Assembly (NCBI GenBank): GCA_002491565.1
Contig: DKWE01000001.1
Location: 9,264 to 73,263 of the forward strand
Length of the DNA: 64,000 bases
From: Lachnospiraceae bacterium UBA7160
GTDB lineage: Bacteria > Bacillota > Clostridia > Lachnospirales > Lachnospiraceae
Direction: 5' to 3'
Shown here: positions 7,853 to 15,930 of the stretch, piece by piece
How positions within the stretch are numbered: the stretch's first letter is position 1
How the letters are laid out: each line of letters begins with the position of its first letter
Notes under the pieces: generated by a model
Told to the model about the DNA's origin: nothing
The model's input: the letters and a program-made list of their open reading frames with translations, nothing else
The model's database searches: none
Position numbers and translations under genes: made by a program

Positions 7853-9349
7853 CTATCTCCGTCTCCCCGAGCTGCGCAGCTTCTGTTCGTACATATTGAA
7901 GTCTGCACGCCGGACGACCGCTTCCCATTCCGGATTTCCGGGATTGTACTGCGCATAGCCGATCGCATAGCTCATCGGAATCTCCCGCATACGGTTCGCC
8001 TCCAGCCGCGCTTCTTCCAGCCGGCTGATCATCGCCTCAATCTCATTGCCCGTGTACAGTACCACAAATTCATCTCCGCCCACTCGGTACACCTGCCCGG
8101 TCCCTTCAAACGTCTTCTCCAGCAGAAGTGCAGCTGAGCGGATCAGTTCATCCCCGACACGATGGCCGAAGGTATCATTGACATGCTTCAGACGGTTCAG
8201 ATCTGCCAGAATGTACCACATGGGCCGCTTCTCCGCCAAAAACAGGCGTACATCACGCTCATACGCATTCCGGTTAAACACGCCGGACATCGCATCCCGG
8301 TACAGCACCGTCTCTTCGTGCTTCTCTTTAAACCAGTGCAGCCTTGTAAGCAATTCCTCTCTGCTGCTGTCTCCGTCGCCGCTCAGCATCATAGAAAACT
8401 CCTTCACCGCGCCATCTTCAAGCACGAAGGAAGGCATTTCCCCGATGAAGCCCCGCCTGCGGCGCAGTCCATTTTGCAAAAAGACAATCATATTGCCCCC
8501 CATGACCGCACCTGCATAACCATACTGCTCCTCCATGCAGGCAGCCGCCGCCTGAATCGCGCACTCCACCTGAGTACTGTCGCCGACGTACAGATACACC
8601 GGCACTTCAAACGACTTCCCCGCAAAGCAGTATTCCCGCAGCATTTCCACCACGCCGTACTCATTGAAAAAGCGGCGCGTCTCATCCAGATACTGGTTGT
8701 AATCCTCTGCCGTCAGCATCAGCCCCATCACAACCATGGAAATCGCCAGCCCGGTGGTCAGGACATACGGAACTGCTATCTGCAGCAGCGAAAACACAAC
8801 AAAAAGCGCCACAGACATCAAAATTGCCTGTCTTCTGCTTTTATCTACCAGTTTCCAGTATCGCGCCAGATTGTACAGGATCATCACGAGCACATAAGCC
8901 ACGCCCGCATACAGCGCATAGGCTTTCGGCCCCTGAGAATAGGAACCATATTCCGTATCGACATACGTGATCGGCACAACCAGAATGAGCAGTGCTACGA
9001 CAATCCCTGCCACGAGGGTAATGCGCCGCTCCACATGCTTCAGATATCCGATGCCGCGCTCTACATACGCCAGCATATAATAGTATAACAGGAAGCAGAT
9101 TGCCAGCACGGAAAGCAGGAATACGATATGCCAGCCTTCATTCCACGCTTCAGACACCATGTTCCGGTTATTCACCGTATACTCCGTCACAGCCTCTGCC
9201 ACAAGATGCACAAACGTGCAGTACAGCATTGCCTCAAAAATCCTGGTTGGATATGTCTGCAGCTTTTTCGCTTTCCGGTAAAAATAAAACGAGTATAATA
9301 AGAGCAGAAGACAGGCAACCGGCATCTTAATCATCATCATTACATTCAT
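7853..9349 (-). CDS. Membrane-bound diguanylate cyclase (GGDEF)
   Basis: The C-terminal GGDEF domain (about residues 350-495) should make cyclic di-GMP from GTP; the motif GGDEF is intact at 424-428, after YRV. No RxxD inhibitory site is present five residues before it, so product inhibition is unlikely. The N-terminal 215 residues hold about seven hydrophobic helices, a likely sensory membrane module, followed by a linker region of about 130 residues. The start at 9349 has AAGGG 10 bases upstream, and an extended -10 promoter lies 45 bases beyond. The sensed signal is unknown. Confidence 0.88.
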   Translation of the reverse strand: MNVMMMIKMPVACLLLLLYSFYFYRKAKKLQTYPTRIFEAMLYCTFVHLVAEAVTEYTVNNRNMVSEAWNEGWHIVFLLSVLAICFLLYYYMLAYVERGIGYLKHVERRITLVAGIVVALLILVVPITYVDTEYGSYSQGPKAYALYAGVAYVLVMILYNLARYWKLVDKSRRQAILMSVALFVVFSLLQIAVPYVLTTGLAISMVVMGLMLTAEDYNQYLDETRRFFNEYGVVEMLREYCFAGKSFEVPVYLYVGDSTQVECAIQAAAACMEEQYGYAGAVMGGNMIVFLQNGLRRRRGFIGEMPSFVLEDGAVKEFSMMLSGDGDSSREELLTRLHWFKEKHEETVLYRDAMSGVFNRNAYERDVRLFLAEKRPMWYILADLNRLKHVNDTFGHRVGDELIRSAALLLEKTFEGTGQVYRVGGDEFVVLYTGNEIEAMISRLEEARLEANRMREIPMSYAIGYAQYNPGNPEWEAVVRRADFNMYEQKLRSSGRRR

Positions 9350-9391
9350 TGCAAATTACCCTTTGTCCGAAACTATAAACAACTCTGTCTT

Positions 9392-9421
9392 ATTATAGCA
9401 CGTTCTGCTTTCAAGTGGTAA
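9392..9421 (-). promoter_or_regulatory. Extended -10 promoter of the GGDEF gene
   Basis: Minus strand TTACCA (9416-9421), 18 bp, then TGCTATAAT with the -10 hexamer at 9392-9397. The TGn extension compensates for the weak -35. Confidence 0.6.
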
Positions 9422-9459
9422 CTATCTTTTGTGTTTTTTATATTTCTATGCATTTTGCT

Positions 9460-9613
9460 GTTACTGTTCACGGTCATGCTGGGCGCGAATAATAACACGC
9501 TTCGCGATGCACACAAAATGCGTTTTCAACGCATTTTGGCGCTGCTGCCCTCGGGATTTTCGCGCATTCTGCACGAAAACACCCCGCGGGACAGTGGACG
9601 CATGAACAGTAAC
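9460..9613. repeat. Dispersed palindromic element, family A (long copy)
   Basis: The ends are inverted: GTTACTGTTCACGGTC at 9460 and GGACGCATGAACAGTAAC ending at 9613, sharing 11 identical outer bases. Inside is a perfect hairpin, AAAATGCGTT-TTC-AACGCATTTT (about 9517-9539). The left end resembles 5770-5808. No gene is visible in 9422-9675. Confidence 0.5.
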
Positions 9614-9675
9614 GTTTTGTTACTTTCCTCAGCCATGCACGCCTGGCCAGGATAAAACCAGCCTGGAAATTATAG

Positions 9676-10794
9676 CTACTTCACTGTGATCAGCTCATAT
9701 TCCGCATTGCCAAGCCCGATCCTGACCGCATGCTCAATCGCTGATTTCCAGTTCGTGTCAGGTGACACGGAAGTGAAATGGTCATGGTGGTCGTGGTCAT
9801 GCGCGATGGCCTCACCAAGCATACTGTTCTCTACCGGCTGCTGCGCATTCACCGCATCGGCACACGCCACGTCCAGAGCCACCGGATCAAAGGATGCGAA
9901 CATTCCGACATCCGGCACGATCGGCGCGTCATTCTCTGAGTGACAATCACAGTACGGCGACACATCAATGACAAGGCTGATGTGGAAATGCGGGCGTCCC
10001 TGACAGACTGCCTTGGAATACTCTGCAATCTTGCAGTTCAGGATATCATTTGCCTCATCGCTTGCAGCACAGACCGCATCCTGCGGACAAACTCCGATAC
10101 AGCGTCCGCAGCCGACGCATTTATTATGATCGATGGATGCCATTTTGTCCGTCACAACCGCTGCGCTGTGAGCGCAGATGCGCGCACACTTCCCACAGCC
10201 GATACAGCGGTTCTGATTCACATGCGGCTTTCCGGCACTGTGCATCTCCATCTTCCCGGCACGCGATCCGCAGCCCATTCCGATATTCTTCAGCGCACCT
10301 CCAAAGCCGGTCGCCTCATGTCCTTTAAAGTGAGTCAGCGTAATGAAAATATCCGCATCCATAACTGCGCGGCCGATCTTTGCTTCCTTCACATACGTAC
10401 CGCCCTCGACCGGAACGAGCGCCTCATCCGTTCCCTTTAAGCCGTCCGCGATGATTACGTGGCAGCCGGTCGCATACGGAACAAACCCATTGGCATAGGC
10501 GGAATCAATATGGTCGAGCGCATTTTTCCGGCCTCCGACATACAGTGTATTGCAATCTGTCAGAAACGGTTTTCCGCCAAGCTCCTTCACCACATCCGCC
10601 ACTGCCTTTGCATAGTTCGGCCGGAGAAATGCCAGGTTGCCCGGCTCGCCAAAGTGCATCTTAATTGCCACATACTGATTGTTGAAATCTATCTCCCCGA
10701 TCCCGGCCTTCCGGATCAGGCGCTGCAGTTTCTTGATCAGATTATCTCCGTCATGCGTGCGGAGATCCGTAAAATATACCTTTGACTTTCCCAT
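9676..10794 (-). CDS. DUF362 protein with two 4Fe-4S clusters
   Basis: This 372-residue protein has an N-terminal DUF362 domain followed by a bacterial ferredoxin pair, CIGCGKCARICAH and CVGCGRCIGVCPQD (about residues 190-240). DUF362-ferredoxin proteins are widespread in anaerobes; their exact reaction is not established, though an electron-transfer role is likely. A C-terminal histidine run (HDHDHHDH) may bind metal. The ATG at 10794 was chosen because AGGAGG lies 6 bases upstream; an ATG at 10800 touches the ribosome site and one at 10869 lies before it. It stands alone between the family A repeat and an ABC transporter gene. Confidence 0.85.
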   Translation of the reverse strand: MGKSKVYFTDLRTHDGDNLIKKLQRLIRKAGIGEIDFNNQYVAIKMHFGEPGNLAFLRPNYAKAVADVVKELGGKPFLTDCNTLYVGGRKNALDHIDSAYANGFVPYATGCHVIIADGLKGTDEALVPVEGGTYVKEAKIGRAVMDADIFITLTHFKGHEATGFGGALKNIGMGCGSRAGKMEMHSAGKPHVNQNRCIGCGKCARICAHSAAVVTDKMASIDHNKCVGCGRCIGVCPQDAVCAASDEANDILNCKIAEYSKAVCQGRPHFHISLVIDVSPYCDCHSENDAPIVPDVGMFASFDPVALDVACADAVNAQQPVENSMLGEAIAHDHDHHDHFTSVSPDTNWKSAIEHAVRIGLGNAEYELITVK

Positions 10795-10910
10795 GTCCAT
10801 CCTCCTCTTTTTCTCAGAAAATATGGTATCCTGTTCGCCGGGCAGCTCCCACAGACACTCCAGATGCATGTATGATGCCGCGCAGGTCCAAAATTAGTCT
10901 AATGGATTCC

Positions 10911-11630
10911 TCAGAGCCGCAGTACCTCCGCTCCCAGCAGTCTGGCATCCTCCTCCTGGTGCGTCACCACGATCAGGGTTCTCCCGGCGCGGCAGCTCAG
11001 GATCTTGCGGATCGTCCGTTCCTTTGCCGCCCCATCCAGCCCGGTAAACGGCTCATCCATCACGAGCAGCTCCGACCGCGCCGCCAGCGCCCGTGCAATC
11101 GCTACACGGCGCTGCATCCCGCCGCTTTGTCTTCCCGCTGGCTGGCGCCATGCTTCCTTCTCCAGCATTCCGTCCAGTACCTCCTCAGGTGCAAAGAGCA
11201 GACCATCCTTTCCGGAAACTGCACGGATATTCTGCACGGCATCCGCAAAGTTCAGCAGGCGGTTTTCCTGAAACACTGCGCTGATCCGCAGCTGGTCTGA
11301 TTGCCCACTCTGATTCGGTCCGGCCGCATATCGTTCTTTCCTCTTAGTTCGAAACTGCCCTTTTCCGGCTATAAGCGCTCCGTCCATTCTATAAGTCTGT
11401 TCTCTGGCTCTGTCTTTCTTGTACGCTCCGTATGACTGCCCCCTGCCCATTCGGATTTCTCCGGCATCCGGTATCTCCAGCCCCATCAACAGACGAAGCA
11501 GCGTCGTCTTCCCGATGCCGGACGGTCCCATCAGGCAGTAGATTCCTCCATCCTCCAGCACAAAGGAAACTGCTGCCAGCACATCCTTCGGCGGAAAGCT
11601 CTTGGAAACGTTTCGAAATTCAATCGGCAT
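10911..11630 (-). CDS. ABC transporter ATPase, nitrate/sulfonate/taurine type
   Basis: This is the ATPase of a small-molecule importer of the SsuB/TauB/ThiZ class. Motifs are Walker A GPSGIGKTT, signature QSGGMQRRVAIARAL, Walker B LLVMDEPFTGLD and the H-loop VVTHQEEDA. About 40 charged, low-similarity residues (roughly 65-105, with KKDRAREQ and GKGQFRTKRK) sit between the first strand region and the Q-loop AVFQENRLL; most family members lack them. The gene overlaps the end of the permease gene by 11 bp, so the two are coupled. No substrate-binding protein lies next to them, so the substrate is undetermined. Confidence 0.83.
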   Translation of the reverse strand: MPIEFRNVSKSFPPKDVLAAVSFVLEDGGIYCLMGPSGIGKTTLLRLLMGLEIPDAGEIRMGRGQSYGAYKKDRAREQTYRMDGALIAGKGQFRTKRKERYAAGPNQSGQSDQLRISAVFQENRLLNFADAVQNIRAVSGKDGLLFAPEEVLDGMLEKEAWRQPAGRQSGGMQRRVAIARALAARSELLVMDEPFTGLDGAAKERTIRKILSCRAGRTLIVVTHQEEDARLLGAEVLRL

Positions 11631-12387
11631 CGTTTCCTCCCTTCCCGCGCGTCACGTCCGCCCGCGCCAGCAGCCACAAAAATGCCTGCTCAAACAGACG
11701 GCTTACCACAATGACTACCAGCGTCCACGCAAACAGCTCCGCTGTGCTCAGGTAAATCTTTGCCATGTAAAGCTTCTCTCCAATCGACAGATCCGGCACT
11801 CCAATGACTTCCGCAGCTACGCCGGACTTCCATGCCATCCCCATCGCCACATGACTGGCCGACTTCAGATATGGCAAAACAGCGGGGCCATACAGATACC
11901 TCAGCTTTCCCAGACGGCTCATGCGAAAGACCTGCGCCATCTCCAGCAGCTGCACATCCGCCGCCCGCATTCCCTGCAGGGTATTCCGGTAAATGACCGG
12001 AAAAACAACCAGGAAGCAGATCAGTACCGCCAGATTTTTCGAGCCAATCCAGATTAGCGCCAGAATCACGAACGAAGCCACCGGTACCGACTGGAGCGTG
12101 AGAACCGCCGGTTCGAGAAATTCCCGCAGCCAGGAAAAGCGGTAAGCCCCCGCGCCGAGCAGCAGCCCGGCGGCAAACGCCAGCAGAAAGCCTCCCGCAA
12201 TTCTCACAGAAGAATGCATCACACTTTGCCAGAATTCCGCCGTCCGCACAAGCCGGGACAAGGTAAGGCAGACCTCCGCCGGACCGACAAACAGGATCCG
12301 GTTGTGGACCAGCATGGCTGCAGCCTGCCAGATCAAAATCCACAGCACCACAGCTGCCGCCATCCTCCGGCGCTTATGCCGTCCCAT
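11620..12387 (-). CDS. ABC transporter permease, SsuC/TauC type
   Basis: This membrane subunit pairs with the downstream ATPase. It has about six hydrophobic helices and the EAA-type coupling loop (EMAQVFRMSRLGKLRYLYGP) that docks on the ATPase. The start is uncertain: the frame opens with GTG at 12414 directly after the aminopeptidase stop, then GTG at 12396 and ATG at 12387; the last was chosen because GGCGG lies 8 bases upstream. It follows the aminopeptidase gene with almost no gap and is probably co-transcribed. No periplasmic-type binding protein is adjacent. Confidence 0.8.
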   Translation of the reverse strand: MGRHKRRRMAAAVVLWILIWQAAAMLVHNRILFVGPAEVCLTLSRLVRTAEFWQSVMHSSVRIAGGFLLAFAAGLLLGAGAYRFSWLREFLEPAVLTLQSVPVASFVILALIWIGSKNLAVLICFLVVFPVIYRNTLQGMRAADVQLLEMAQVFRMSRLGKLRYLYGPAVLPYLKSASHVAMGMAWKSGVAAEVIGVPDLSIGEKLYMAKIYLSTAELFAWTLVVIVVSRLFEQAFLWLLARADVTRGKGGNDAD

Positions 12388-12414
12388 CCGTATCACCGCC
12401 TTACCCCCTTGCAC

Positions 12415-13815
12415 CTACGCTTCCATCAGGAACGCACAGTACCCTCTATACGCCTCGTAAACATCTGCCTTGCTCGTAACCTCCTGCGGCGCATGCATAT
12501 TCAGCACCGGCACACCGCTGTCGATGACCTCCATGCCGTAAAGCGCCGTGATGTACGCGATCGTTCCGCCGCCGCCGACATCGATTTTGCCAAGCTCTGC
12601 CATCTGGAACGCTACCTCATGCTGATCCATCATCGCACGTACCGCTGCGATATATTCTGCGTTCGCGTCATTGCTTCCGCCCTTTCCGCGGGAGCCGGTG
12701 TACTTATTGAATACAAGACCCTTCCCGAAATACGCACTGTTCTTCTTCTCGAAGCAGGACGCATACAGCGGATCATACGCCGCGCTGACATCCGAGGAGA
12801 GCATCCGGCTTCTGCTTAGGCACCTGCGCAGCGCCAGCTCACTATAAGTACCTGCGCACTCCATCAGCTCCGCTACGGTATTCTCAAAGAAACGCGACTG
12901 CATGCCGGTCGCTCCGACACTTCCGATCTCTTCCTTATCTACCAGCAGGCAGCAGGTGGTGCGCTCCTGCACCGGAACTGTAAGCTGAGCCTCCAGCGAA
13001 GTGTATGCGCAGACACGGTCGTCCTGGCCATACGCCATGATCATACTGCGGTCCAGTCCACAGTCCCGCGCCTTATTTGCCGGAACAATCTCCAGCTCTG
13101 CCGACAGGAAATCCTCTTCCTCGATCCCGTACTGCTCCTTCAGAAGCGCCAGGATGTTCGCTTTTACAGCCTCCTTCTGCTCCTCCTTGGCATCCTCGGA
13201 ATCTGTCTTTGCCAGCGGGCGGCTTCCGATCAGAATGTCCAGATTCTCGCCCTCAATGACGACCTTCGCCTTCTTCTCCATCTGCTCTGCCGCAAGATGA
13301 ACCAGCAGGTCCGATACGAATACGACCGGATCCTCCTCCTTCTCACCGATGCGGATCTCCACAACCGTACCGTCCTTCTTCGCTACAACACCATGAATCG
13401 CCAGCGGAATCGTCACCCACTGATACTTCTTCACGCCGCCGTAATAATGTGTATCCAGGTATGCCAGCTCCGTATCCTCATACAGCGGTGTCGGCTTCAG
13501 GTCAAGCCTCGGGGAATCGATATGAGCGCCGAGAATCCGCATGCCGTTCGAAAGCGGCTGGCGTCCGATCTGGAACAGCACCAGCATCTTCTTCATCCCG
13601 CACGCATATACCTTGTCTCCAGCCTGCAGCTGCTTTCCGGACTGCTGCAGCTCCTCCAGGCTCACATAGCCCGCCGCGCGCGCCAGCCGGATCGCCTCCG
13701 CCGCACACTCACGCTCCGTCTTTCCCTCATCCAAAAACGCCTTATACCTCCCAGCCAGAGCCTCAAGATCCTTCAGCTGCTCCTCTGTATAGGTCTTCCA
13801 CGTATTTTCCCTCAT
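12415..13815 (-). CDS. M18-family aminopeptidase
   Basis: This is a cytosolic zinc metallopeptidase of the aspartyl-aminopeptidase family, which trims N-terminal residues from peptides and forms large tetrahedral assemblies. The zinc-site region GAHIDSPRLDLKPTPLYED and the conserved DKEEIGSVGATGMQSRFFE (catalytic glutamates) are visible. The 466-residue length is typical. The ATG at 13815 was preferred over 13824 because GGAGG lies 9 bases before the former and touches the latter. The ABC permease gene begins right after the stop. Confidence 0.9.
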   Translation of the reverse strand: MRENTWKTYTEEQLKDLEALAGRYKAFLDEGKTERECAAEAIRLARAAGYVSLEELQQSGKQLQAGDKVYACGMKKMLVLFQIGRQPLSNGMRILGAHIDSPRLDLKPTPLYEDTELAYLDTHYYGGVKKYQWVTIPLAIHGVVAKKDGTVVEIRIGEKEEDPVVFVSDLLVHLAAEQMEKKAKVVIEGENLDILIGSRPLAKTDSEDAKEEQKEAVKANILALLKEQYGIEEEDFLSAELEIVPANKARDCGLDRSMIMAYGQDDRVCAYTSLEAQLTVPVQERTTCCLLVDKEEIGSVGATGMQSRFFENTVAELMECAGTYSELALRRCLSRSRMLSSDVSAAYDPLYASCFEKKNSAYFGKGLVFNKYTGSRGKGGSNDANAEYIAAVRAMMDQHEVAFQMAELGKIDVGGGGTIAYITALYGMEVIDSGVPVLNMHAPQEVTSKADVYEAYRGYCAFLMEA

Positions 13816-14059
13816 GTTCTTCATCCTCCATCTAGTCGTAATTCGCGATAGTCCCCGCAGTCCGATGCCTCACGGTTCAAAAATTCTTTTCTGCCTTCGC
13901 TCCTGATAAACCGGCATCCAAAAATCTGCCATATACCCAGAGCATACCCCATTCGTGCCTGAACCGCGGATACTGCTATGAGCAGTTTACCATGGATTTT
14001 CAAACTCAACAACTACATTTTTTGTGAAAAAGGCAGCCCTTACAAGCTATGCCTGCAGG

Positions 14060-14185
14060 AGCTGCCCCTCCATGTACTGAATAAGTTGTTCTATATCATC
14101 GGATACCGGCTGCAGACCACGTCCGCCGGAATAATTCAAGCAAAGCAAGTGTCGCAAATTGCGGTGGAACTACCAGCGCTGGTGT
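14060..14185 (-). pseudogene. Possible gene remnant downstream of the MATE gene
   Basis: The 420-bp gap 13816-14241 has no complete gene. On the minus strand a short frame without its own start runs from about 14180 to a TAG near 14063 and reads like protein in its last 25 codons (GLQPVSDDIEQLIQYMEGQ). I cannot assign a family. It may be the 3' end of a deleted gene or chance. Confidence 0.2.
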
Positions 14186-14241
14186 TTCTCTGATCAGACA
14201 TATAGCATATGTTGTAACTTGCAGCAGTTTTGCAGCCCCCA

Positions 14242-15615
14242 CTACATTCCTTCTATCCCGGCTTCCGCTTCTTTCTTTTTCATGTCCTGAAAATACCGCA
14301 CGGTAAACGGGACGCAGATAAAAAAGGTAATCACATCTGCGATCGGCTGTGCAAGCTGCACGCCTAACAGACCCAGAAACGCCGGCAGCACCAGAATCAA
14401 CGGCAAAAATACGTATCCCTGCCGCGCCGAGGACAGGAAGGTCGCGATTCCGGACTGGCCGATCGTCTGGAAAGTCATGTTGCAGCAGACACCCAGCGGC
14501 AGAAACGGCATCACCAGACACTGCAGACGCAGGCTCAGCGTCCCAATCTCCACAACCGACAGATCCTCGCTGATGAAAATTTTTATTACCTCCGGTGCAG
14601 CGGCATATCCGATGACCGCAAAGACAGTCAGGAAAATCGTCGCCGTCCGCACCATGAAGACAAAGGATTCCCGTACCCTGCCGTATTTCTGCGCCCCGTA
14701 ATTGTAACCAGCCACCGGCTGATAGCCCTGGCCAAAGCCGATTACGACAGAGAATACCAGCATGAAGACCTTCGTAACGATTGCCATCGCGGACACCGCC
14801 GCATCACCGTAACCAGCCGCCATCTTATTCAGCGCGATCGTTGCCACGCTGGAAAGCCCCTGTCTGGAGAAGGATGGAAGCCCATACTTCATAATCTGGA
14901 AATACATTCCCGGATGCCGCGCCGCATTTCGCAGATTCAGCTTTGCGATCGTCTTTCCGCTCACAAACATATACAGCAGGATGCCGAAGCTCACGATCTG
15001 GCTCAGACCAGTCGCGATGGCCGCGCCGCCAATCCCAAGGTCAAACACAAAGATAAACAGCGGGTCCAGGAACATATTCAAAACGCCGCCGAATGCGATG
15101 CCGACCATCGCGAACTTTGCCTTGCCCTCAGCGCAGAGCATTTTGTTTAAGGTGAAGGAAGCGATCAGAAACGGCGCCGCATACAGAATGTACTGCGCAT
15201 ATTCCATCGCGTATGGGTGGATCGTCTCTGTCGCACCGAGCAGCCCGACGAGCGGGTCCAGAAAGGCCACACCTGCAACTGCCATCAAAAAGCCCAGCAC
15301 AAGCGCAAAGTAAAAGCCGCTCGCTGCTACGTTCGACGCAGTCTGATCCTGTTTCTGCCCCAATAGCCGGGACATCCAGCTGCCAGAGCCCATTCCGATC
15401 ATGAAGCCGAGACTCTGGATAATTCCCATCAGCGACATCACGATCCCGACTGCCCCGGACGCGCTGGTCCCCAGCTGCGATACAAAGTATGTATCCGCTG
15501 TATTATAAATCGCTGTCACGATCATGCTCACGATCGTCGGCACTGCCAGGGAGAGAATCAATTTTGATACCGGCTGACCGGTCATTTTCTCATATTGCGC
15601 TTCTTTATTGTCCAT
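14242..15615 (-). CDS. MATE-family efflux transporter
   Basis: This is a sodium- or proton-driven multidrug/toxin exporter of the MATE family with about twelve hydrophobic helices in two homologous halves. The N-terminal MTGQPVSKLILSLAVPTIVSM and the repeated TYFVSQLGTSASGAVG pattern are typical of DinF/NorM-like clostridial members. The ATG at 15615 (AAGGGG 4 bases upstream) was preferred to 15672, giving 457 residues, the usual length. A clear promoter lies at 15731-15759. Substrate unknown. Confidence 0.88.
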   Translation of the reverse strand: MDNKEAQYEKMTGQPVSKLILSLAVPTIVSMIVTAIYNTADTYFVSQLGTSASGAVGIVMSLMGIIQSLGFMIGMGSGSWMSRLLGQKQDQTASNVAASGFYFALVLGFLMAVAGVAFLDPLVGLLGATETIHPYAMEYAQYILYAAPFLIASFTLNKMLCAEGKAKFAMVGIAFGGVLNMFLDPLFIFVFDLGIGGAAIATGLSQIVSFGILLYMFVSGKTIAKLNLRNAARHPGMYFQIMKYGLPSFSRQGLSSVATIALNKMAAGYGDAAVSAMAIVTKVFMLVFSVVIGFGQGYQPVAGYNYGAQKYGRVRESFVFMVRTATIFLTVFAVIGYAAAPEVIKIFISEDLSVVEIGTLSLRLQCLVMPFLPLGVCCNMTFQTIGQSGIATFLSSARQGYVFLPLILVLPAFLGLLGVQLAQPIADVITFFICVPFTVRYFQDMKKKEAEAGIEGM

Positions 15616-15730
15616 ACTGCCCCTTTCTAGTACACGAATCCTGCACGCTGTGCAGGATTTGCTGCTTTGCAAAAATTCCCTGCCTTGTCTGCACGCAATC
15701 GCCCGCAGTCAAAGCAAACGCTCTTGCTCC

Positions 15731-15759
15731 ATTATAAAAACACTTTTACAAAAAAGCAA
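15731..15759 (-). promoter_or_regulatory. Promoter of the MATE gene
   Basis: Minus strand TTGCTT (15754-15759), 17 bp, TATAAT (15731-15736). It lies about 115 bases before the ATG. Confidence 0.65.
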
Positions 15760-15794
15760 GGGGAGAAGAAGCGGTCACACGCCGGATGTTCTAA

Positions 15795-15832
15795 AAAACT
15801 CCCTGTCCGCATCTCTGCTTTAAGGGAGTTTT
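15795..15832 (-). terminator. Terminator of metG
   Basis: Arms AAAACTCCC (15795-15803) and GGGAGTTTT (15824-15832). On the minus strand the stem ends in GGGAGTTTTTTAG, a good Rho-independent terminator about 100 bp after the metG stop. Confidence 0.7.
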
Positions 15833-15930
15833 GTAATTACAACATTGTATTATAATTCATCCGCCTATTCCAACACCATCATTCTTTTCCAGCAAAACAT
15901 AGGTATATTGTCCATGCAGCGAATGCTGTT

